A stretch of 64,000 nucleotides of DNA from RHKX01 sp963823275 (lineage in GTDB: Bacteria; Actinomycetota; Thermoleophilia; Solirubrobacterales; 70-9), in the NCBI GenBank assembly GCA_963823275.1, contig CAWGKW010000001.1, positions 868,001 to 932,000 on the forward strand, in the 5' to 3' direction. Of this stretch, positions 1 to 7,127 are shown piece after piece. Under the pieces are notes generated by a model. The model made no database searches, was not told the origin of the DNA, and worked only from the letters and a program-made list of their open reading frames with translations. Position 1 is the first letter of the stretch. Each line of letters starts with the position of its first letter. Made by a program: the position numbers and the translations under genes.

Positions 1-765
1 CAGAAGCGCACCGAGATGGGCAGCGACAAGGGGACGACGATCCGCCTCGGCGGCGGCCGTCATCAGTACAACGCCGGCGGCGGCAACGACAAGCTCTACG
101 GCGGGCCGAAGGACGACATCCTCAACGGCGGCCGCGGCAACGACAAGGTCTTCGGCGGCGGCGGCAACGATGTCGTCTGCGGCGGCGTCGGCAACGACAA
201 GGTCTACGGCGAGGAGGGTCGCGACAAGGTCTACGGCGAGGAGGACAACGACTACCTCGTGGGTGGGCCCGACAACGACTACATCAACGGTCAGGCCGGC
301 CGCGATCGGCTGATCGGCTACGGCAAGCGCAAGGGCCGGGTGGTCGACGACGGCAAGGACTTCCTCGACGGCAGCTTCGACGTCGACGTCCTGATCGCCG
401 GGGGCTTCGACAGCCTGCTGGGCGGGGCCGACAACGACACGCTCTCCTCGAAGACCAAGGACTCGCCGGTCAAGAAGATGGACGGCTACATCGGTGACGA
501 TCGGATCACCGGGACCGACGGCGACGACCGGCTGCTGTTCGGCGACATCGGCGACGACACGATCCGCGGCGGCGGCGGCGAGGACAAGATCGACGGCGGC
601 GGCAGCAACGACGCGTTGTTCGGCGGCGAGGGCGACGACCTGCTGCTCGGTGGCGACGGCTCCGACGATCTCTCCGGCGAGGGTGGCACCGACGAGTGCA
701 ACGGCGGCAGCGGCAACGGCGATAAGGCCGACAACACCTGTGAGACGGTCAAGGAAGTCCCCTAG
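1..765 (+). CDS. RTX-type calcium-binding repeat protein (5' end missing)
   Basis: The frame is open from the first base, so the N-terminus lies outside the window. Nearly all of the visible ~255 residues are glycine/aspartate-rich nonapeptide repeats of the GGxGNDxhx type (for example GGGGNDVVCG, GGEGDDLLLG). In this family such repeats form a parallel beta-roll that binds Ca2+ outside the cell. The tail is Cys-containing (DECNGGSGNGD...TCETVKEVP), a form often seen in Solirubrobacterales secreted proteins. No catalytic domain is visible, so the role (adhesin, surface layer or enzyme carrier) cannot be set. The TAG stop shares the tetramer CTAG with the stop of the convergent GH3 gene. Confidence 0.85.
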   Translation, partial: QKRTEMGSDKGTTIRLGGGRHQYNAGGGNDKLYGGPKDDILNGGRGNDKVFGGGGNDVVCGGVGNDKVYGEEGRDKVYGEEDNDYLVGGPDNDYINGQAGRDRLIGYGKRKGRVVDDGKDFLDGSFDVDVLIAGGFDSLLGGADNDTLSSKTKDSPVKKMDGYIGDDRITGTDGDDRLLFGDIGDDTIRGGGGEDKIDGGGSNDALFGGEGDDLLLGGDGSDDLSGEGGTDECNGGSGNGDKADNTCETVKEVP

Positions 766-1940
766 CCCGCGCCCGGGAGCGTGAGGCCCTCCCTCAGCGC
801 CAGCACACGTCGCACCGAACCCTCGAATTCGGTGCGGTCGAGCCCGCCCGCCTCGAGCCTCGAGCTCAGCGTCCGATTGATCTCGCGGGCCGTGCGCCAG
901 TCTCCGTAGAGCAGCAGATCGCTGCCGGCGGAAGCCGCGGTCAGCGCGACCTGGTCGCGACTGCCGAACGCCCGCGCGGCGGCTGCGTCAAGAGAGTCGG
1001 TGATGCTGACGCCCTGAAAGCCGAGCCGGCCCCGCAGCTCGCGAGTGGCGATCCCGCGCGCCAGTGCGGCCGGCCGCTTCGAGAGGGCGGGATAGGTCGC
1101 GAGGCTGAGCATGATGATCTCGCCGCCGGCGTCGGCGAAGGCCGCAAACGGCACCTCGTCGATGCCCTGGAGGTCGGCTCGGGAGCTGCCGATCCGCTGG
1201 GCTTCGAGGTCGGTGTTGACCGCCGCTCGGCCAAGCCCGGGGAAGTGCTTCGCGGTGGAGGCAACCCCGGCCTCGCTCTGCGCTGCGGCGAAGCCGTCCA
1301 CACCCACCTCGACCACCGTCGCGGGGTCGCTGCCGAAGCTGCGACCCTCGGCCCCGATGGCCGATCCCCGGCGGGCGACGTCCAGCACGGGGGCGAGGTT
1401 GACGTTGATCCCGTAGCCCAGCAGCGAGTCGGCGGTCACCCGGGCCTGGCCGGCCGCGAAGGCGGAGCCGCGAGCTCCCATCTCCTCGGCCGAGGCGGAA
1501 GGGGGTCCGGGGATTCTGCGGACCTGGCCGCCCTCCTGATCGACCATCACCGCCAGCGGCGATTGCAGGCCGGCCGGCCGCGTGATCGATTGGAGCTCGG
1601 TGAGCATCTTCGACGTCTTCGCCCGGTCCCGAACGTTCTCGTCGAAGAGGATCACGCCGGCCAGCTCCCCGTCGGCGATCATCCGCTCGAGGCCCGCGGG
1701 GATGCGCGTGCCGCCGAAGCCCGCGATCAGACGCTGGCCGGCAAGCTGGGTCGTGCTCAGTGAGGGGAGCGGCTTCTCGGCGACCGGATCGGGGTCGCCG
1801 CCGCCGCGGGCGACGACGAATGCCACGATCGCGACCGCAAGCAGCCCGATGATCACGATCACGAGTGCGGCCGACGTCCGTCGCCGTCTGATCACCGCCT
1901 CGCGCCGCCTGGCTCTCAGCTCCTCCGGGTCCCGCGCCAT
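762..1940 (-). CDS. Glycoside hydrolase family 3 N-terminal domain protein, membrane-anchored
   Basis: 392 aa. A basic N-terminus is followed by one membrane segment (about residues 24-45), then a GH3 TIM-barrel domain like NagZ beta-N-acetylhexosaminidase. Visible motifs are VMVDQEGGQVRR (131-142), KHFPGLG (231-237) and SITDSLDA (312-319), where D315 matches the family nucleophile. NagZ enzymes carry a D-S/T-H acid/base dyad just after KHFPGHG; here the equivalent stretch reads TDLEA, so the His is missing. It may be a divergent hydrolase or a non-catalytic homologue acting outside the membrane on cell-wall sugars. The ATG at 1940 has a -10-like box ending 6 nt upstream, which fits a leaderless mRNA. 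Confidence 0.82.
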   Translation of the reverse strand: MARDPEELRARRREAVIRRRRTSAALVIVIIGLLAVAIVAFVVARGGGDPDPVAEKPLPSLSTTQLAGQRLIAGFGGTRIPAGLERMIADGELAGVILFDENVRDRAKTSKMLTELQSITRPAGLQSPLAVMVDQEGGQVRRIPGPPSASAEEMGARGSAFAAGQARVTADSLLGYGINVNLAPVLDVARRGSAIGAEGRSFGSDPATVVEVGVDGFAAAQSEAGVASTAKHFPGLGRAAVNTDLEAQRIGSSRADLQGIDEVPFAAFADAGGEIIMLSLATYPALSKRPAALARGIATRELRGRLGFQGVSITDSLDAAAARAFGSRDQVALTAASAGSDLLLYGDWRTAREINRTLSSRLEAGGLDRTEFEGSVRRVLALREGLTLPGAG

Positions 1941-1946
1941 CGGCCG

Positions 1947-1952
1947 ACCCTA
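1947..1952 (-). promoter_or_regulatory. -10 box (TAGGGT) of the GH3 gene
   Basis: On the minus strand TAGGGT is followed by 6 nt and then the ATG. It fits the actinobacterial -10 consensus TANNNT, with transcription expected to begin at or next to the start codon. No clear -35 was seen. Confidence 0.5.
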
Positions 1953-2003
1953 CCGTCGCCACCTCCGCACGAACACGATGCTCGACTGAGCCTGCGCCTC
2001 GCC

Positions 2004-2498
2004 TCAGCCGGCCGGTGCCTGGTCAGGCTCCGGGATCTCCGAGAGCTGATCGGCCGCCGGCGCCTCCTCGGCGAGCCGGTCTCGGAGGCCGTCGCGTGCG
2101 TTGTCGCCGATCCGGCCGAATGCCAGGCGCATGGGCAGCTCGGCGATCCTGGCCAGGCCCTTCATCGCGAGGTCGGCGTCGTAGGTGACGAGCGTGCCGC
2201 CGCCGGGCCGCAGGTCGAACGTCATCTCGTCGAGGGAGGTCATCGTCGAGGTCTCGGCTCGCAGCAGGACGCGGCGCGGGGGGTCGATCTCCAGGACCTC
2301 GTAGACCAGTGGGATCTCGCGGCCGAGGAAGGAGGAGATGACCTCGAAGCGGGCGCCGACGGCGAACGGTTCGTCGCTCAGCCGCTTGGAGCGGACGACG
2401 CCCGGATCCCAGTCGGAGATCGACGCGAAGTCGGCGAGGTAGGAGAACGCTCGCTCGCGGTCCCAGGTGGTGTCAACGGTTGTTACGTATCTGGCCAT
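2004..2498 (-). CDS. SRPBCC / polyketide cyclase-like lipid-binding protein
   Basis: 164 aa with the START-like SRPBCC pattern: an N-terminal strand (ARYVTTVDTTWDRERAFSYLADF) followed by SDWDPGV and long amphipathic strands. These proteins bind hydrophobic ligands in a deep cavity; the ligand here is unknown. The ATG has a good ribosome binding site (AGGAAGGAAAG) in the divergent gap before the HD gene. The C-terminal ~20 residues are Pro/Glu-rich and probably disordered. Confidence 0.75.
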   Translation of the reverse strand: MARYVTTVDTTWDRERAFSYLADFASISDWDPGVVRSKRLSDEPFAVGARFEVISSFLGREIPLVYEVLEIDPPRRVLLRAETSTMTSLDEMTFDLRPGGGTLVTYDADLAMKGLARIAELPMRLAFGRIGDNARDGLRDRLAEEAPAADQLSEIPEPDQAPAG

Positions 2499-2581
2499 GT
2501 TGCTCTTTCCTTCCTAGAGGGCGGCCGGGCAGATCACCCGCTTTCAACTCCCTACCCGGCTCAGACTATCCTCGACCACGA

Positions 2582-3142
2582 ATGCGGTCTGATCCCGGTT
2601 TCATCGCCGATAGAGAACTGGTCGGCCGTGCCTACGGCTTCGCGTCGGCGATCTACCAGGGCCCGGGTGTCGAGGCGGGTGCCGATATCGGCCACCCGAC
2701 GGCCGTCGCCGCGTTGGTGGACGCGGCGGGCTTCGGCGACGAGGCGGTGGCAACCGCCGTCCTGCACGACATCATCGAGGACACCGAGACGAAGCCGGAG
2801 GAAGTCAGGGCCACGTTCGGCGACGAGATCAGCGGCTGGGTGGAGGCGCTGACCGAGGACCTCTCGATCGCCGACTATGAGCGGCGCAAGGCCGAGCACC
2901 GGGAACGCGTTCTCGTCTCGGGCTCGGTGCCGGTGACGATCTACCTAGCCGACAAGCTCGCCAGGACGAGGGCGTTCATCAAGAGCGGCGAGCAGATCGA
3001 CCCGCAACGGCTCGACCACTACTGGGACACGCTGCGCCTCTACGCCGGCCGGCGCCCCGAGCTGCCGTTCCTGACCGAGCTGGCCGCGGAGCTCCCGGAG
3101 CTCGAACCCGAGCCCCTCGGGGGCCCGGAGCCATCCGGCTAG
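2582..3142 (+). CDS. HD-domain protein related to RelA/SpoT (MESH1-like) hydrolases
   Basis: 186 aa. The motifs GHPTAVAALV and AVLHDIIEDT match the His and His-Asp metal ligands of the (p)ppGpp hydrolase HD fold, and YLADKLARTRA follows as in that family. No synthetase, TGS or ACT domain is present, so it is a stand-alone small hydrolase type. The substrate could be (p)ppGpp or another nucleotide. The ATG at 2582 was chosen over an upstream in-frame ATG because the HD homology begins just after it and a TATCCT box (2567-2572) lies 9 nt upstream. Its stop shares CTAG with the convergent MerR gene. Confidence 0.78.
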   Translation: MRSDPGFIADRELVGRAYGFASAIYQGPGVEAGADIGHPTAVAALVDAAGFGDEAVATAVLHDIIEDTETKPEEVRATFGDEISGWVEALTEDLSIADYERRKAEHRERVLVSGSVPVTIYLADKLARTRAFIKSGEQIDPQRLDHYWDTLRLYAGRRPELPFLTELAAELPELEPEPLGGPEPSG

Positions 3143-3870
3143 CTCAGTTCCTTTTGGAGCTGGCGTTCGACCGCGCGGGTCATGACGAGGCCGAAGCTCG
3201 CCTGCACCGCATCGGAGGCGAGGGGACGCAGCCGCTCGACGGCCTTTCCGGCGGCGGCGAGATCACCCTCGGTCCGCAGCTTGCCGTCGCGGATCGGTTG
3301 CAGCACGTCCTTGACGAAGAGCTTCACGAACTCCTTCGAGATCGCCGCCGTGTGCCGGTTGATCGAGTCGGCCACGGCCAGCGCATGGTCGAGCGGGATC
3401 CCGAGTTCGACGAGTTCGCGCCCGGCACGGAGCATCGTCGGGGAGGGAACCTCCCAGGTGTCCTCGCCGATCGGGCGCAGGAGCCCGACCCGTTGAGCCT
3501 TCGCGATCAACCTGGGGTCGAGCGGGTCGCCGAAGGGGTCGCGAAGGCCGGCAGCGTCCACGACCTCGGGTTGCTCGCTGCCGAACGGCTGCAGGAGCGT
3601 CCGCTGGAACTCGAGCGTCTGCCGGCTGCCGTTGCGGGCGCCCATCTCCAGCAGTCGCTCGATCGCCTTCAGGTTGAAGCCCTGACCCTGCATGTCCTGG
3701 ATCAGCCGGATCCGGCGCAGGTGCTCGGGCCCGTAGTAGCCGGTGCGGGCCCGGACGGCCGGCGGCGGCAGCAGCCCGCGCGACTGGTGGGCCCGGATGT
3801 TGCGCGCCGTCATCCCGCTCTCCCGAGAGAGCTCATCGATCGTCATCGCGTCCCGCTCGGTCTCCGCCAT
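3139..3870 (-). CDS. MerR-family transcriptional regulator
   Basis: 243 aa. The winged-helix MerR domain occupies about residues 9-78 (MTIDELSRESGMTARNIRAHQ, then GYYGPEHLRRIRLIQ). The remaining ~160 residues are helical with no recognised ligand domain or metal-binding Cys pair, so the signal is unknown. TAGGCT lies 6 nt before the ATG, which suggests a leaderless transcript. The downstream gene on the same strand is the SDR at 4009-5022, separated by ~140 bp, so they need not be co-transcribed. Confidence 0.82.
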   Translation of the reverse strand: MAETERDAMTIDELSRESGMTARNIRAHQSRGLLPPPAVRARTGYYGPEHLRRIRLIQDMQGQGFNLKAIERLLEMGARNGSRQTLEFQRTLLQPFGSEQPEVVDAAGLRDPFGDPLDPRLIAKAQRVGLLRPIGEDTWEVPSPTMLRAGRELVELGIPLDHALAVADSINRHTAAISKEFVKLFVKDVLQPIRDGKLRTEGDLAAAGKAVERLRPLASDAVQASFGLVMTRAVERQLQKELS

Positions 3871-3876
3871 CGGAGG

Positions 3877-3882
3877 AGCCTA
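3877..3882 (-). promoter_or_regulatory. -10 box (TAGGCT) of the MerR gene
   Basis: TAGGCT on the minus strand, then 6 nt, then ATG. The same hexamer occurs as the -10 of the SDR gene at 5035-5040. Confidence 0.5.
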
Positions 3883-4008
3883 GCGCCGATTCGACATCGA
3901 GCGGTGTTACATCTGGCGGGCCATGGACGGCGGTCGGATCGACCGGGGCCGTCGACGTCCATCAGGGGGAGGGGAGGACGCTGACGACCCCGATCGATCC
4001 GCGGGAGG

Positions 4009-5022
4009 CTAACCGGGTGGGGTCGCCGCCTGGGCGTCGGTGAGGTCGGCCATCTCGCTCAGCCGGGACCAGAGGCGGGCGCGGTCCTCGGGGCTCTCGT
4101 GAGTCCAGGGGACGCGATGGGCGGGACGGATGCGCCGATCCATCCACAGCTCGCCGCCGTGTTCGGCGGCCTCGTCGGAGGCTGCGAGCCAGACGATCGT
4201 GTCGGCCCCTTGCGCCGGTGTGCGGAGGATCCGCTCGAGGGTGGAGTGAAAGCGGGGAAGCGCCTCGACGACGCCGGGCGTATCGACCCAGCCGGGATGC
4301 ATCGCGTGGACGCTGATTCCGCGGGAGCCGAGCTGGGAGTCGAGCAGGCCGGTCAGAATCACCTGAATCCGCTTGGCGTGGGCGTAGAAGGCCGTGCCGT
4401 TGAAGTCCCGGTGGTCGAGCTCGAGGTCCTCGACGTCGAGCTTCTCGCTGTACATCCCGCCCGAGGTCACGAAAACGACCTTCGCCGGCGCCGCCCGCTC
4501 GAGCAGCGGGGCGAGCAGCTCGGTCAGCAGCAGCGGGCCGAGGACGTGAGTCGCGAGGGTCAGCTCGTAGCCGTCCTCGCTCTTGCCGCGCTCGCGGGTC
4601 ATCATGCCGGCGTTGTGGACCAGGGCCGCGATGCCGCCCTCGCCGATCTCCGACGTCAGCTCGGCGGCCGCGGTCCGCACCGACTCCAGCGACGAGAGGT
4701 CGCAGCGGTGAACGTAGAGATGGTCGCTCCCCGTCGCCTCGCTGATCCGCGCGCGGGCGTCCTCACCTCGTTCGAGGCTGCGGACGACCAGGTGGACCCT
4801 GGCCCCGAGGGCGGCGAACTGCTCGGCGGCGGCGGCTCCGATGCCGGAGTTGGCACCGGTCACGACGACGTCTCGCCCGCGCAGGCGATGCTGGGGGTCG
4901 GCCGAGGCGTCCGACAGTCCGCGAACGTCGTAGCCGATCGAGCTGAAGCCGGGAAGGATCGACCGGTCCAAGATCCAGTCGACGGCGGAGGATCCACCGA
5001 GTGATTTCAGTGATGCGCTCAT
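4009..5022 (-). CDS. Short-chain dehydrogenase/reductase (DHRS12-like)
   Basis: 337 aa. Rossmann motif TGANSGIG at about residues 54-61, NAG (HNAGMM), catalytic Ser in TSGGMYS, and YxxxK as YAHAK. A ~40-residue N-terminal extension before the Rossmann fold resembles DHRS12-type SDRs. The C-terminal part contains WMDRRIRPAHRVPW, a segment shared by that subgroup. Substrate unknown. It is transcribed away from the CarH-like regulator, and the two promoters interleave, so B12/light control of this gene is plausible but not shown. Confidence 0.83.
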   Translation of the reverse strand: MSASLKSLGGSSAVDWILDRSILPGFSSIGYDVRGLSDASADPQHRLRGRDVVVTGANSGIGAAAAEQFAALGARVHLVVRSLERGEDARARISEATGSDHLYVHRCDLSSLESVRTAAAELTSEIGEGGIAALVHNAGMMTRERGKSEDGYELTLATHVLGPLLLTELLAPLLERAAPAKVVFVTSGGMYSEKLDVEDLELDHRDFNGTAFYAHAKRIQVILTGLLDSQLGSRGISVHAMHPGWVDTPGVVEALPRFHSTLERILRTPAQGADTIVWLAASDEAAEHGGELWMDRRIRPAHRVPWTHESPEDRARLWSRLSEMADLTDAQAATPPG

Positions 5023-5064
5023 TGACTGATTGCGAGCCTAACAGCTATGTTCAAGGTGTGTCAA
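5022..5064. promoter_or_regulatory. Overlapping divergent promoters of the SDR and carH-like genes
   Basis: Plus strand: TTGACT (5022-5027), 18 nt, TATGTT (5046-5051), then 6 nt to GTG at 5058. Minus strand: TTGACA (from 5064 to 5059), 18 nt, TAGGCT (from 5040 to 5035), with the SDR ATG 12 nt further. Each -35 sits at the other gene's start, so RNA polymerase could not occupy both at once and one bound repressor would cover both. Related partial repeats AGCTATG (5043) and AGCTACG (5076) are 33 bp apart and could be operator halves. Confidence 0.6.
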
Positions 5065-5951
5065 AGGTTCGTAATAGCTACGCCGAGCCGATGATCAGGA
5101 TCGGAGAGCTGGCGCGGCGGACGGGCATGCCGAGTGCCACCATTCGCGCCTGGGAGCGTCGGTACGGCGTCGTCGAGCCGCGGCGCGGGGAATCGGGATA
5201 CCGGCTCTATTCACCGGCCGACGAGCGTCGGCTGCGCTCGATGGCAGCGCTGGTCGATGAGGGCCTGGCGCCGGCGGAGGCCGCCGACCGGATCCGCGGA
5301 ATCGGGGGCGATCCCGGCAAGCCCGACGGCGCATCCGGCGCCACCTCACTCGGCGACTCGATGCAGGCGGAGCTGATCGAGAGCCTGCTGCGCTTCGACA
5401 ACCCGGCCTCTGAGGAGGTCCTCGACCGCGCGATCAGCACGCTCAGCCTGGACGCCTTCGTCGGCGATCTGGTGCTCCCCGTGCTCAGGCGGATCGGCGA
5501 GCTCTGGAGCCTGGATCAGGTGACCATCGCCCAGGAGCACTTCGCCAGCAACGTCCTTCGCGGGCGCTTGATGGGCCTGGCGCGTGGCTGGGGCAGCGGG
5601 GACGGCAGCCTGGCACTGCTCGCCTGCCCACCCGGCGAGCACCACGACTTCGGGCTGATCGGCTTCGGCCTGGCGCTTCGCGAGCGTGGCTGGAGGATCA
5701 CCTTCCTCGGCTCCGACACCCCGATCGAGTCGATCAAGACCTGCGCCGAGGAGACGGGGCCGGACGTGATCGTCATCTTCGCTATGAACGAGGACCTGCT
5801 CGCGGCGGTCGAGCCCGATCTCGCCCGCCTGTCCGGCCGCTCGAAGCTGCTGCTGGCCGGGTCGAGCGCCGACGTGGACCTCGCCGACCGCCTCGGGGCC
5901 GCCCGGCTCCCCGACGACCCGCTGCTGGCCGCGGGCTCAATGGTCGCCTGA
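5058..5951 (+). CDS. CarH/LitR-type MerR regulator with B12-binding photoreceptor domain
   Basis: 297 aa from GTG 5058. N-terminal MerR helix-turn-helix (about 12-80, IRIGELARRTGMPSATIRAW), then a four-helix bundle carrying W150-x9-E160-H161, then a cobalamin Rossmann domain with E194-H-H-D-F-G199. The Wx9EH motif is diagnostic for CarH-type proteins that cap adenosylcobalamin. In that family, dark AdoCbl-bound tetramers repress and light breaks the Co-C bond to release DNA. GTG 5058 is preferred over ATG 5091 because TATGTT ends 6 nt upstream; ATG 5091 lacks a good ribosome site. Target genes are probably its own and the SDR; carotenoid-type flavoproteins exist further downstream. Confidence 0.87.
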   Translation: MSKVRNSYAEPMIRIGELARRTGMPSATIRAWERRYGVVEPRRGESGYRLYSPADERRLRSMAALVDEGLAPAEAADRIRGIGGDPGKPDGASGATSLGDSMQAELIESLLRFDNPASEEVLDRAISTLSLDAFVGDLVLPVLRRIGELWSLDQVTIAQEHFASNVLRGRLMGLARGWGSGDGSLALLACPPGEHHDFGLIGFGLALRERGWRITFLGSDTPIESIKTCAEETGPDVIVIFAMNEDLLAAVEPDLARLSGRSKLLLAGSSADVDLADRLGAARLPDDPLLAAGSMVA

Positions 5952-5990
5952 CCCCTCTCCGTCGGTGCGATCGTCGCTACGGTCGGCTCG

Positions 5991-6398
5991 ATGGAGCGAA
6001 TGATCGTCGACGGGATGAACGTCCTCGGGTCGAGGCCCGACGGCTGGTGGCGCGACAGGCCCGCCGCCATGGCGGCGCTGACCCGGCGACTGAGCGCGTT
6101 CGCGGGGGGTGAGCGGATCGCCCTGCGGGTGATCTTCGACGGTCGGTCTCACCGGCGGGTCGCGGCCGCCGCCTCGGGGATCGAGATCGGCTTCGCCCCC
6201 GGCGGACCCGATGCCGCCGACCGGGAGATCCTGCGGATCCTGCGCGCCGATCCGGACCCGGGCTCGATCGTCGTCGCCACCAGCGACCGGCGCCTTCGCA
6301 ACTCCGTCAAGGCGGCGGGCGGCGTCAGCGTCGCGGCGGGCGACCTGCTTCGGCGCCTCGAGGCATTCGAGGTCATCGACGGACCCGGCGGGGGCTAG
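5991..6398 (+). CDS. NYN-domain (YacP-like) putative endoribonuclease
   Basis: 135 aa. It shows the PIN-like NYN pattern: MIVDGMNVLGS near the N-terminus, FDG after the second strand, PDAADREI, and VVATSDRRLRNSV with the acidic residue after the fourth strand. These Asp residues bind the catalytic metal in the family, where YacP/Rae1 cleaves RNA. Its target is unknown. TACGGT (5978-5983) lies 7 nt before ATG. It is the first gene of a tight run with the purine-salvage genes that follow, only 9 nt apart. Confidence 0.72.
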   Translation: MERMIVDGMNVLGSRPDGWWRDRPAAMAALTRRLSAFAGGERIALRVIFDGRSHRRVAAAASGIEIGFAPGGPDAADREILRILRADPDPGSIVVATSDRRLRNSVKAAGGVSVAAGDLLRRLEAFEVIDGPGGG

Positions 6399-6401
6399 GA
6401 T
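6396..6401 (+). promoter_or_regulatory. Possible -10 box (TAGGAT) of the MTA/MTI phosphorylase gene
   Basis: TAGGAT begins in the stop codon of the NYN gene and is followed by 6 nt and ATG. It may be an internal leaderless promoter, or chance, since the genes also look operonic. Confidence 0.35.
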
Positions 6402-6407
6402 CAGGCG

Positions 6408-7127
6408 ATGGGACGTCTGGCGCTGATCGGCGGTCACTCGATTCTCGGCACCGCTCCGGCCGCCGGCTTCGAGCCGCGCAGCGTGGAGACTCCGACCGGT
6501 CCGGTCGTCGTCCACGAGCGGGGCGAGCAGGTGATGCTCCAGCGCCACGGCTTCGAGCGATACACGACCGCGGCGAAGCTGGACCATGCGCTCAACTTCG
6601 CGGCGCTGAGCGAGCTCGGCTGCGATCGCGTCCTGGCGATCGGGTCGGTGGGCGGCCTGCGGCCCGATCTCGGGGTCGGGACGTTCCTCTGCCCAGACGA
6701 CTTCATCGCCCTGCACCTCGGCCTTTCGCTCTCCGATCAGCAGGAGGGCGAGAGGGTGCCCGGCTTCGAGCCCGCCTGGCGCGGCACGGTCCTGGCGGCC
6801 TGGGGTCGCGTCGCCGATCCACCGCTGATCGACGGCGGCGTCTACTGGCAGGCGATCGGGCCGCGGTTCGAGACTCCGGCGGAGATCCGGATGATCGCCG
6901 CCCACGCCGACGTGATCGGCATGACGATCGCCTCCGAGAGCATCATCGCCGGCGAGCTCGGCATTCCCTACGCGGCCGTCTGCGTGGTCGACAACCTCGC
7001 CAACGGGATCGCCGACGAGCCGCTTTCCGTCACCGAGTTCGAGGCCGGCAAGGAAGAGAACAGGGCGCGCCTGACGGCCGCGATCGAGGTCGTCGCGGGC
7101 GAGCTGGATGGGTCGGGGGCGGGCTGA
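6408..7127 (+). CDS. MTAP/PNP-family nucleoside phosphorylase, probably 6-oxopurine (MTI) specific
   Basis: 239 aa. It shows the trimeric PNP/MTAP pattern: IGGHS at the start, IGSVGGLRPDLGVGTF, GPRFETPAEIR, and GMTIASESIIAGELGIPYA. MTAPs that act on adenine nucleosides have an acidic TDYD-type motif for N6/N7; here the region reads VVDNLANG, which by position offers Asn and Ala. This favours 6-oxopurines such as methylthioinosine. The next gene is an MTA/SAH deaminase that overlaps it (TGATG), so the pair probably runs MTA to MTI to hypoxanthine plus methylthioribose-1-phosphate, as in Pseudomonas. Confidence 0.78.
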   Translation: MGRLALIGGHSILGTAPAAGFEPRSVETPTGPVVVHERGEQVMLQRHGFERYTTAAKLDHALNFAALSELGCDRVLAIGSVGGLRPDLGVGTFLCPDDFIALHLGLSLSDQQEGERVPGFEPAWRGTVLAAWGRVADPPLIDGGVYWQAIGPRFETPAEIRMIAAHADVIGMTIASESIIAGELGIPYAAVCVVDNLANGIADEPLSVTEFEAGKEENRARLTAAIEVVAGELDGSGAG

